A DNA stretch of 35,914 bases, from the NCBI GenBank assembly GCA_003194495.1, contig PQXE01000006.1:65082-100995 (forward strand). Reading direction: 5' to 3'. Position 1 is the first letter of the stretch. Every line of letters starts with the position of its first letter. Made by a program: the position numbers and the translations under genes. Under the pieces are notes generated by a model. That model saw nothing but the letters and a program-made list of their open reading frames with translations. It did no database searches and had not been told where the DNA came from. Of the stretch, positions 16,413 through 24,656 are shown one piece after another. This DNA comes from Deltaproteobacteria bacterium (GTDB lineage Bacteria; Desulfobacterota; Dissulfuribacteria; Dissulfuribacterales; UBA3076).

Positions 16413-16521
16413 GTAAGCGTTTACAGGGTGCTGCAGATGCGAGGCGGAGGGTACGCAGGCGTACTCCCTGTACTTCAAGTGCCCGACAACAAAGCAGATG
16501 TGGTGCCCTGTGAACGCTTAC
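16413..16521. repeat. 109-bp inverted-repeat (MITE/REP-like) element
   Basis: The ends are inverted copies of GTAAGCGTTYACAGGG (15 of 16 matching), with weaker pairing continuing to about 28 bases. A nested hairpin GTACGC-AG-GCGTAC lies at 16451-16464. No gene is inside. A lone related end lies at 5015-5034. It abuts the ATPase remnant on its right side. Confidence 0.6.
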
Positions 16522-16741
16522 GAATAAGATTACAAGGGATGATGCTTCCGTTCACTTCGAGCACAAATTCGACTTCAGAACTCCTGCCGGACCAAGTGAC
16601 GATTTTATTGAAACCATATGTACGCAACTCCTGCAGCACAAAATTTTCAGCAAAATAGCCCTTGTAGGAACCATAATCATAACACAGAATGCTTTCCGGA
16701 TTCAGGTTAATCATGGCACCAAGCAAGCCGATGTCAAACAA
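16475..16741 (-). pseudogene. C-terminal remnant of a DUF4143-family AAA ATPase
   Basis: The minus frame reads FDIGLLGAMINLNPES, then DYGSYKGYFAENFVLQEL, VTWSGRSSEVEFVLEVNG and SIIP. This is the start of the C-terminal domain of DUF4143 ATPases (a family related to, but not the same subfamily as, the intact gene at 12439). The ATPase half with Walker motifs is absent, and the frame runs at its 3' end into the inverted-repeat element, which supplies the last residues. It is therefore a fragment, truncated on both sides. The rest of the gap to 16930 holds no gene that I can see. Confidence 0.7.
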
Positions 16742-16930
16742 GAAGAGTTTAATGATTTTTCAATGTAATTGACGTCGTTGACGTTATGTCTTATTACAAT
16801 AACAAATTCTCATTGAAAGGCGATACTCACAGCATACAAGGCGCAGAGGACGCAGAGAAAGAAAATTACTCAAGGCTATAGCCACAAATCGCCTGGCAGG
16901 TGCCTCACGGTTACTTTCTTTTCAGCCACC
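16742..16930. other. Intergenic remainder before the SNF2 gene
   Basis: It contains a purine-rich GGCGCAGAGGACGCAGAG stretch (about 16840-16857), which looks like dispersed-repeat DNA. There is no clear promoter or ribosome site for the SNF2 gene. Confidence 0.4.
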
Positions 16931-19576
16931 ATGATAAAATTAAAAGATAAACTTTCGCACCTTACTTACAGGCAGGCCTGCAAACTGCTGGGGCCTGAAG
17001 GTCCGCAGCTAATCAGGGCGGGTGGTAAATACGAGATTGACATCACAGAACAGGTAGTCTTGAAAAACGACCTTTTCAGGCTGAGTTTGCATGATGCCGT
17101 TGTCACCATCAGTTTGAGGCCCGAAAAAAATCAGCGTCTGCATTTCGACTGCTCCACATGTACTGCGGCATGTGTGCATATGGGAGCGGCGGTTTCTCTG
17201 ATACTTGAGGAGAAACTGGCATTGGGCCTTTCCGCACCGCCCCCGGAGAGGATACCGGTGGAAAGCCTCAGCGACAGGGAACTCGTAGAACAGGCTATTA
17301 CAGACAGGGTCGAAAGGGCAAAAAGCGAAAAGATGGAACTGAGATCCATCGACAGCAATAAGCTCTGGACGGATTATACAATTACCAATTCTTTTTCGGG
17401 AAAAACATACCGGGTTGCACTGCGGGGTTGGGAGAGAGGCGATTCGTATTGCTCCTGTCCTGATTTTCGGAAAAATACGCTCGGTACCTGCAAACATATC
17501 CTGCACGCACTTGAAAAGGTCAAAAAACGATTCAACAAGACGGTCAAGAATACGCCTTATGAGGTCAAAGATATCTGTATTCATATTCAATATGGCGAAA
17601 AACTTGAATTGCGAGTCCTGGTTCCAAAAGACCTTGACACTGAGACAATGGAACTGCTCCGTCCTGTTACGAACAAGTCTATAGAAGATGTAAGGGACCT
17701 TCTGGTCAGGATCAAGAAGATAGAAAACCTCGGTCATGGAATCACTATCTATCCGGATGCCGAGGAATACATGAATAAGCGCCTTTATCTTGAGAGAATC
17801 AAAGACAAAGTAAATGAGATACGCAAAGACCCGGGAAATCATCCTCTCCGAAAGACGCTCCTGAATGTTGACCTGCTGCCGTATCAGCTTGACGGGATAG
17901 CATTTGCCGTTGGAGCCGGAAGGGCTATCCTCGCTGATGATATGGGCCTGGGCAAAACAATCCAGGGAATTGGGGTTGCCGAACTCCTCTCTGCTGAAGC
18001 AGGTATCTCAAAGGTGCTTGTAATCTGCCCGGCATCCCTTAAGTCCCAGTGGCGTTTGGAGATAAAGCGTTTTGCGGATCGGACCTGTCAGCTTGTCCTG
18101 GGGTCTACAGAAGAACGGGCCGCCCAATACGATAATTCGTGCTTTTTCACCATCTGCAACTACGAACAGGTCCTCCGGGACATAAACTCTATCGAAACAG
18201 TAAAATGGGACCTTATCATACTCGATGAGGGACAGAGGATCAAAAACTGGCAAACCAAGACCAGCCAGACGACCAAATCCCTCAGGTCCCCATTTGCCTT
18301 GGTCCTTTCCGGCACACCGCTTGAAAACCGCCTGGATGATCTCTATTCGATCGTAGAGTTCATAGATGACAGGAGACTGGGACCTGCATTTCGATTTTTT
18401 AACACATACAGGGTCGTTGACGAAAAGGGCAAAGTGCTTGGTTACAAAAATCTGGACGAGCTCAGAAAAAAACTCAAACCAGTACTTCTTCGAAGAACAA
18501 GAAAAGGGGTAATGAGCGAATTGCCTCCAAGGACAACTGAACTCAGAAGGATACCGCCCACAGAGGAACAGATTTCCATACACAATGGTCAGAGAAAAAT
18601 TATCCAGTCGATTATCTCCAAGAGATACATCTCCGAAATGGACCTCCTCCGCCTTCAGAAGGCCTTGCTGATTTGCCGAATGGCTGCAAACAGCACCTTT
18701 CTGGTAGATAAGGAACCGCCCGGCTATTCCAGTAAACTCGATGAAATCGACATTCTTCTGGACCAATTGCTCTCGGAACAAAACCGCAAGATCGTGCTAT
18801 TTTCTGAATGGACCACGATGCTGGGCCTCATAGAGCCATTTCTTAACAGGCGAGACCTGAGATATGTGAGACTGGACGGTTCTGTGCCCCAAAAAAAGCG
18901 ACAGGCCTTGATGCATGAGTTTCAGAAGGACCCTGATTGCAGACTCTTTATCACGACAAATGCCGGTTCCACAGGCATCAATCTCCAGGCGGCAAACACT
19001 GTTATCAATGTTGATCTTCCGTGGAATCCGGCCGTCCTGGAACAAAGGATATCCCGTGCCCATCGCATGGGCCAGAAAAATCCGGTACAGGTGTTTATTT
19101 TTGTCACAGAGGAAACAATAGAAGAAAATCTCCTGGGAACGCTTTCTGCCAAGCACGAGCTTGCCATGGCTGCCCTTGATCCGGATTCGGAAGTCACAGC
19201 AGTCAACCTTGCCAGTGGCATAGAGGAGATGAAAAGGCGCCTCGAAATACTCCTTGGCACAAAACCCGAAGCGCCTGTGGACGAAAGCCGGAAGGAACAA
19301 ATAGAAAGAGAAGCGCAGCAACTCTTGCGCAAGGAAAAAATCGCAGGCGCAGGCGGTCAGCTCCTGGGAGCGGCTTTTGCCTTTATGAGTGAAATCCTCC
19401 CTCAAAAGGAAGAGACCGAACAGACAATACAAATGGCAGAGACGTTCAAGAGTCGTCTCCAGGAATGTATGGAGAAAGACGAAAATGGCAATCTGAAGAT
19501 GACGATTACGCTTCCTGACGAATCTGTGCTGGACAACCTGGCAAAATCGCTCGCCCAGGTACTCGGTTCTGGTTAA
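16931..19576 (+). CDS. SNF2-family helicase with SWIM-type zinc fingers
   Basis: An 881-residue DNA-dependent ATPase. The N-terminal part carries two Cys/His clusters: C74, C77, C81, H83 (FDCSTCTAACVHMG) and a classic SWIM finger CSC...CKH (C174, C176, C187, H189). The helicase core follows: PYQLDGIAFA, Walker A-type DDMGLGKT (336-343), motif II DEGQ (432-435), SGTPLENRLDDLYSI, VLFSEWTTML, TNAGSTGINLQAA and QRISRAHRMGQK. A helical tail extends after about residue 745. Bacterial SWIM-SNF2 proteins remodel protein-DNA complexes, and some belong to defence or stress islands. No such partner is obvious here apart from the PIF1-like helicase upstream on the same strand, 570 bp away. Confidence 0.93.
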   Translation: MIKLKDKLSHLTYRQACKLLGPEGPQLIRAGGKYEIDITEQVVLKNDLFRLSLHDAVVTISLRPEKNQRLHFDCSTCTAACVHMGAAVSLILEEKLALGLSAPPPERIPVESLSDRELVEQAITDRVERAKSEKMELRSIDSNKLWTDYTITNSFSGKTYRVALRGWERGDSYCSCPDFRKNTLGTCKHILHALEKVKKRFNKTVKNTPYEVKDICIHIQYGEKLELRVLVPKDLDTETMELLRPVTNKSIEDVRDLLVRIKKIENLGHGITIYPDAEEYMNKRLYLERIKDKVNEIRKDPGNHPLRKTLLNVDLLPYQLDGIAFAVGAGRAILADDMGLGKTIQGIGVAELLSAEAGISKVLVICPASLKSQWRLEIKRFADRTCQLVLGSTEERAAQYDNSCFFTICNYEQVLRDINSIETVKWDLIILDEGQRIKNWQTKTSQTTKSLRSPFALVLSGTPLENRLDDLYSIVEFIDDRRLGPAFRFFNTYRVVDEKGKVLGYKNLDELRKKLKPVLLRRTRKGVMSELPPRTTELRRIPPTEEQISIHNGQRKIIQSIISKRYISEMDLLRLQKALLICRMAANSTFLVDKEPPGYSSKLDEIDILLDQLLSEQNRKIVLFSEWTTMLGLIEPFLNRRDLRYVRLDGSVPQKKRQALMHEFQKDPDCRLFITTNAGSTGINLQAANTVINVDLPWNPAVLEQRISRAHRMGQKNPVQVFIFVTEETIEENLLGTLSAKHELAMAALDPDSEVTAVNLASGIEEMKRRLEILLGTKPEAPVDESRKEQIEREAQQLLRKEKIAGAGGQLLGAAFAFMSEILPQKEETEQTIQMAETFKSRLQECMEKDENGNLKMTITLPDESVLDNLAKSLAQVLGSG

Positions 19577-19620
19577 GGAACGGGAGATAAATAAGTTAAA
19601 CAAAAAATAGGCATCCTTTA

Positions 19621-19725
19621 TATAGGTTTTCAGATATTTAATTTCACAAGGCCAGAGGGAGGAAGGCGTATTGTAATACTCCGACGACCGATAACGCAGT
19701 GAAATTGAATATATGGAAATCTATA
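19621..19725. repeat. Inverted-repeat element (27-bp arms) left of the high-GC module
   Basis: The left arm 19621-19647 (starting TATAGGTTTTCAG) and the right arm 19699-19725 (starting GTGAAATTGAATAT) are inverted copies matching at about 22 of 27 positions, with a 51-nt centre. The centre holds a small palindrome GTATTGTAATAC. It is a non-coding MITE/REP-like element between the SNF2 gene and the high-GC pair. Confidence 0.6.
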
Positions 19726-19788
19726 TCAGCTTGAGGAATACGTAACTCTGAGCGGCATGTGCGCGACGCATTGAACAGGGAGGTCCCA

Positions 19789-22700
19789 ATGGCAAAATCG
19801 ATTTCAGAGAATACTGGTTTTGATGACGTTGCCCGGCTGACCAGCGACATTGCGGATACGGACACGCCGACGTTGGCGAGGTTGTGCGGCTTATGCGCCG
19901 AAGCCCTGCGCGAGACGCCCGATGCCGGAGCACAGAACCTGCTCTCCCGGCTGGCGGGCCTTGTAGTGGATGAAGACATGCGCGAAGCGGTCCGGGGCGC
20001 GAAATTGGGTGCCGCTGATCTCAAATCGCCGCCCCTACGCGTGGTCCGCCAAGATGAGCGGGAGAACCTGATCGAAGCTCGCATCGCCGGACCGCTCAGC
20101 GCACTCGGCGGGGCGGAAAGACTGGGACCCTTTATTGTGGACGGCGGCTCGGTCTGGTTCGAGTTCTATCGCGCAGCCCGGCACTTTGAGGTATCGGAGA
20201 CAGGCGCGATCGCTCCGGCCTTTGTGATGACAAGCGCGCGGCGTCCGACATTTGCATCGGTCGGATCGCTGACGCTGGACCTGCAGCCTGGAACGATCTG
20301 GATACGCGGTGATCTTTTTAGCGCCGGTCTGCCGGCAGGCGCCTATGTCGGGATCACTGTCAACGACGGCAAACTAGCGCTGCCCAACACCGTCTCGGTC
20401 GGCGATGACAGCGTCGAGGTTGCCGCGCCGCTTGAGGCAAGCCTCACGCTCAAGCTCAAGGCCGACGCGGTCAGCCCAAAGGAAGGGGGATGCCTGTCCC
20501 AAGCATCCGTCGTTCTGCCGGACCTTTCGCTGAATTTCGGGCCCTCGGGGCTGGTCATCGAAGGGGGGCCGGGCGAAGCCAGCGCCTGGGGCCGGACCTT
20601 TGCTCTTAAAAACTCCACCGGGGCGGTCGAGTTGATCGGCACCATGTGGACGCTTGTGCTGGACTACACGTTCAGCCCCGATCATCTGGACGGAGCGAAA
20701 ATCGAGTCGCAGCTCACGGATTTCAGGGGCGAGGCGAAGGTTGCCAAGGCGGGGCTGGGCCTGCCTGTCGTCGTCGCCGCTCCGGCGATCCTGGGGCCGG
20801 CGTCCGTCGCGCCGGGCTGGTGGCTGTCGCTTGAGAAGCTGCAGTCGCGCTGGTACGCTCCGGATGAGCGGTTTCACGAAATGGATGCCTGGATGGGCAT
20901 CGGTACGCAGGGTATCTCGCTGTTTTCCCCGTCGGTTGCTGCACTGTCCCGCCCGGTTACCAATATCTACCGGCTTTGGGAAATTGCGGACGATTCCGGC
21001 CGGCGCGTCCCCTGGCGCCATTCCTATGATGGCCCGTTTCTGTTCTTCCATCGCTGCGATGCGATCAATGGCGAGGATCTTTTGACGACCGGTTCGGCCA
21101 AGGTGGTCCTCGACCGGCCGGTTCAAACAAACGGCATCCCAGTGCGTACGCCCGCCACGCTGGGCGTCATGCATCAGCGAAAAGCGACGGGCGATATTCG
21201 TGTCACCTTGGCCGCGCTGGTGGAGGAGACGGCGGAAAACCAGCTTGCACTACGCAATGCCCTTGTTTGGGCGACACGGGCGGTGGCCGTCATGGCGCAA
21301 GGCAGCCTGACCGACCGCACCCTTGTTGACGAGGGGACGTCACATGTTTTCTTCGGCATCTTTGCCTGGGTGCCGACGCTGCCCGACCCCTACGTCGGGA
21401 ACTTCCGCCTGTGCCGACCCGACATCGACACCTCAAGGGCGCTGCTGGTGGCCAAGGTGGCCTGGAAGGACACGGTGGAAGTGGTAACATCCTTCTCGGG
21501 CAATCTTGGGCCGCCCATTGTCTGCGATAAGCCTATATCCCCGGGGCAGCCGGTGCCTGCGCCGCAGAGCGATCTAGTCCCGGATGTCGGCCTGACGCAG
21601 ACCGAACAGGACCGGCTCTACCCGGACGAGGAGCATGCCGCTGACCGGCATGTTGCGCAACAACGGGAAAAACGCAACCGCGGCAAGCGCGCCAAACGAG
21701 CAGAGAAGCAGAACCAAAATGCCCGGGCCGCAATTGACAGGTATCTGGAGAAGGTTCTGGGCCGTACGCCCCCGGTTCTACTTCTGGATGTCTCTACCAA
21801 TCAGGACCTTCTTGGCGTTGCCATGTGGGGAGCGGTGGCCCAAGACCCGCGGCCGTCCATCGCGGCAGCCGCGCCCACGGGTATGACGGGCGTCCTGCCT
21901 GGCATTTTGGGCTTTCCGGTTCAGGCGCTGGAAGTCAGATCGCCGATCGAGGCGCTGCGGCTGGTAACCTTGCCGCAGATCCAATGGGAACCGGTGCGCA
22001 CGCTCGATGCCGATCAGGATATCGTGAAGCTCGGCTGGTTCCCGACGCCCCTTGCATCGGCAACGGATGGCGGGGCGACGGTCCTTGGTGCCCGGTCACA
22101 AAGCCTGGCGCCCGCGATCCCCGAAGACGTGCTGAAGGGAACCCGAGATGCGTTCGCCGACGGCAAGGACGTGACCTTCCGTACCACCCTGCCCTTCGGC
22201 CTGATCACCGTGGTGCAGGTCAACCCGGTAGAAACGGCCGGGCGAAAGGCGGACCGGTATGAACTGACACGGCCCGATTTCCCCGACGACAATGCGCGCG
22301 GCGGCCTGCACATCACCGCGCATGCCGAAGGAGGACGGTCCGACGAGGGAGGCATCTCTCCGATGTTCGCAGGCCAGACACGGCAGCTGATCAATGGCGT
22401 CGATCTGGCCACCGGTGCGCCACTGGGGTTGTCGGTTCTGGGCAGCACTGGCGATCCCGCTGGCAGTGTTGAAACGGTTTTCAACAACGACATGTCCAGC
22501 GACCCGAAGGTGGTCCCAGTCACCCGGTTCGACCTGTCGGGCTATGGCGGATCCAATTTCAGCGAATGGCAAAACCCCTTTGCCGCCTTCGCCGAAGCAT
22601 CGAAGGTCCAATTTCAGGTCATTGTCGGCCGCACCGCCCTGGAGATTATCAAGGTCACCAGCGTGCTGCATCCCTGGGGTATTCGCGTCACCCGCGCCAT

Positions 22701-24645
22701 CACAGTCGAGCGCCGAACGGGCGGAGGCGTTGTCCGGCGAGACAGCGGCTGGCAAGCCACGACACCAGGGCTGTTAGACTATCGCTATATGGATACCGAC
22801 GTCACACCGCCGGAGATTGCCGTCGCCGATTACGCGTTCGACGCCGGTGTGTTCAAGGGTTTGTTCAACGTACGTTCCATTCGGCCCGCGCCCGGCGTGG
22901 AATTCTCCGATTCCGGCGCCACCTTCGTGCCTTATTATTTCGATGCCGAGCTGGCACTCGACGGTCTCTCCGGGCGCACCCAGGCGATCGGCGTGCTGGG
23001 GTGGCTGCAAACGGCACCCAACGGAGAACCGGCATCCAAAGCAGCGCTTGAGGCGCTGATTGAGGCGCAAGGCCCGGTGGGCGGTCCCATCGACGCATGG
23101 TTGGAGTTCGGTGCCAGTAAGCTGCCCTTCCGCGCCCGCAGGATAGAGGTGGGTCTCGCCGACGATGGCGGCACGCCGCTCTTTGTCGCCACCGTGCGCG
23201 GTGTACCCAAGTTTCCCAAGACAGGCGCCTGGTCGGTTGTCCGCCGCGATCTTGTGGGGGTGCCGCCGGGCGGTGGCGAGGCGGTCCCGGTATCCGAGAC
23301 TCGCGGCGTACCCATGATCCGGCGCTACCCGGTCGAATACAAAGCAAAGGACGACACCTATTACTCCACACCGCCCCTCAAAACGGGGGGAATCGTGGGA
23401 CCCTGGCGTTTCGCCGATGCGGCCGACCTGCTGACTCCCACATCGCCGCAGAACGAATACTGCGTGCTGCAAAGCACGCCGACTCATGCCTTCCTGTTTC
23501 CACGGCCCTATGCTCAAGCTAGCGGGGCCACGCGCGTGCGCAGCGATGTGGAGCCCGAGCTTGCTGATGTCATCGCCCGATCCACCAGCAAGGGAGCCTT
23601 CCCGCCGCCGGAAAACGCGATCAAGTTGGGCACCACCTATTACTTCAATGTTGGTTTCGGCGGGACGCTGGCATTGTCGAACCCGGTTTCGGTGGTGAAT
23701 CATCCGCATCCCCTGCGACTGTCCGGATCCTTAGGACATGGCGCCGAGATGCTTTACGACGATGCGACACTGCAACTCGAAATCAACTCCAATAACTGGA
23801 GTGCAGAGTTCTACGGCCTGCGCATCTGGAGTGATATCGCCGGCATGTCCCGGGTTTCGGGTGCGAAGCTGAGGATTGTGGGATCAACCACTCAACGACC
23901 GCAGGTGGCTGAGGTCGATACGCTTGTACAGGAATCGATTGAGAAGATCCTCACCTACCTGCCGATTTTCGGCGCACGGGAAACACTTGGGCCAATCGAC
24001 CTCGGCGCGTCGAACGCCAAGCACGAGATCAAGGTTGAGGTCGGGATCAACATCGAAGTGCCCAAAAACGGTTGGAGCGTCGGCGGCGCGAACCTCAAGC
24101 TGAAGCTCGGGACAACGCAAAAGACGGGCTTCGATCTGGATACCGGCGGCGTCAAGGCCTCAGCCAAACTGACCGCCGGGTTTCAGGGCGAATTCCCGAT
24201 CTTCAGTGTTGCGGCGGCATCTGTCTATATCATCGCCAAACTCGATATCACCTTCAGCATCGCCAGCGTTTCAGGCTCGGTCACGACCGAGAAGTTCGAG
24301 CTGCTCGCCTTCGTCGGCGTGGGCGTCAAGGGCGAAATCGGGCCGTTCAAGGCCTATGCGTTCCTGGGGATCGGGTTTGTCCTCAGCTATGACATTGTGG
24401 CCGACTTACCGAAATATGGCGGCCTGGTGCGTTTCGAGGCCGGCGTGTCTGTTGCCATCGTCAAGGTCACGCTGCGCGCGGACCTTCAGGGGCTCGTCTA
24501 CAAGAAAACGGAAATGCTCGATTCCGTACCCGTCGAAAAGACGATGTGCGACTACTCCGGCAAGGTTAAGCTTCAGGTCGACATCTTTCTCATCATATCC
24601 ATCAGCGCGACGTACTCGGTCTCCGGTACGAAAGAACTAGAGTAG
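19789..24645 (+). CDS. Very large protein of unknown function, high-GC module protein 1
   Basis: A 1618-residue protein from ATG 19789, with AGGGAGG upstream; a GTG at 19759 is less likely. I recognise no domain. No signal peptide is seen. Residues 1-70 are helical and acidic (MAKSISENTGFDDVARL), followed by long beta-rich stretches with few cysteines. A very basic helical linker at about 615-655 (QREKRNRGKRAKRAEKQNQN) divides the protein into two halves. The last 220 residues (from about 1400) are a Gly-rich alternating hydrophobic/polar sequence (VGVGVKGEIGPFKAYAFLG), as in beta-barrels or beta-solenoids. The GC content, by eye about 60% or more with G/C-ending codons, is far above the flanks. 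It is followed after 11 bp by a second giant gene. A structural, surface or toxin-like role is possible, none shown. Confidence 0.85.
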   Translation: MAKSISENTGFDDVARLTSDIADTDTPTLARLCGLCAEALRETPDAGAQNLLSRLAGLVVDEDMREAVRGAKLGAADLKSPPLRVVRQDERENLIEARIAGPLSALGGAERLGPFIVDGGSVWFEFYRAARHFEVSETGAIAPAFVMTSARRPTFASVGSLTLDLQPGTIWIRGDLFSAGLPAGAYVGITVNDGKLALPNTVSVGDDSVEVAAPLEASLTLKLKADAVSPKEGGCLSQASVVLPDLSLNFGPSGLVIEGGPGEASAWGRTFALKNSTGAVELIGTMWTLVLDYTFSPDHLDGAKIESQLTDFRGEAKVAKAGLGLPVVVAAPAILGPASVAPGWWLSLEKLQSRWYAPDERFHEMDAWMGIGTQGISLFSPSVAALSRPVTNIYRLWEIADDSGRRVPWRHSYDGPFLFFHRCDAINGEDLLTTGSAKVVLDRPVQTNGIPVRTPATLGVMHQRKATGDIRVTLAALVEETAENQLALRNALVWATRAVAVMAQGSLTDRTLVDEGTSHVFFGIFAWVPTLPDPYVGNFRLCRPDIDTSRALLVAKVAWKDTVEVVTSFSGNLGPPIVCDKPISPGQPVPAPQSDLVPDVGLTQTEQDRLYPDEEHAADRHVAQQREKRNRGKRAKRAEKQNQNARAAIDRYLEKVLGRTPPVLLLDVSTNQDLLGVAMWGAVAQDPRPSIAAAAPTGMTGVLPGILGFPVQALEVRSPIEALRLVTLPQIQWEPVRTLDADQDIVKLGWFPTPLASATDGGATVLGARSQSLAPAIPEDVLKGTRDAFADGKDVTFRTTLPFGLITVVQVNPVETAGRKADRYELTRPDFPDDNARGGLHITAHAEGGRSDEGGISPMFAGQTRQLINGVDLATGAPLGLSVLGSTGDPAGSVETVFNNDMSSDPKVVPVTRFDLSGYGGSNFSEWQNPFAAFAEASKVQFQVIVGRTALEIIKVTSVLHPWGIRVTRAITVERRTGGGVVRRDSGWQATTPGLLDYRYMDTDVTPPEIAVADYAFDAGVFKGLFNVRSIRPAPGVEFSDSGATFVPYYFDAELALDGLSGRTQAIGVLGWLQTAPNGEPASKAALEALIEAQGPVGGPIDAWLEFGASKLPFRARRIEVGLADDGGTPLFVATVRGVPKFPKTGAWSVVRRDLVGVPPGGGEAVPVSETRGVPMIRRYPVEYKAKDDTYYSTPPLKTGGIVGPWRFADAADLLTPTSPQNEYCVLQSTPTHAFLFPRPYAQASGATRVRSDVEPELADVIARSTSKGAFPPPENAIKLGTTYYFNVGFGGTLALSNPVSVVNHPHPLRLSGSLGHGAEMLYDDATLQLEINSNNWSAEFYGLRIWSDIAGMSRVSGAKLRIVGSTTQRPQVAEVDTLVQESIEKILTYLPIFGARETLGPIDLGASNAKHEIKVEVGINIEVPKNGWSVGGANLKLKLGTTQKTGFDLDTGGVKASAKLTAGFQGEFPIFSVAAASVYIIAKLDITFSIASVSGSVTTEKFELLAFVGVGVKGEIGPFKAYAFLGIGFVLSYDIVADLPKYGGLVRFEAGVSVAIVKVTLRADLQGLVYKKTEMLDSVPVEKTMCDYSGKVKLQVDIFLIISISATYSVSGTKELE

Positions 24646-24656
24646 GAGAACACGAC

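Noticed and set aside
20374-21174. Long minus-strand frames within the high-GC module
   Set aside because: High-GC DNA opens long antisense frames; the plus frames are far longer, contiguous and have ribosome sites.
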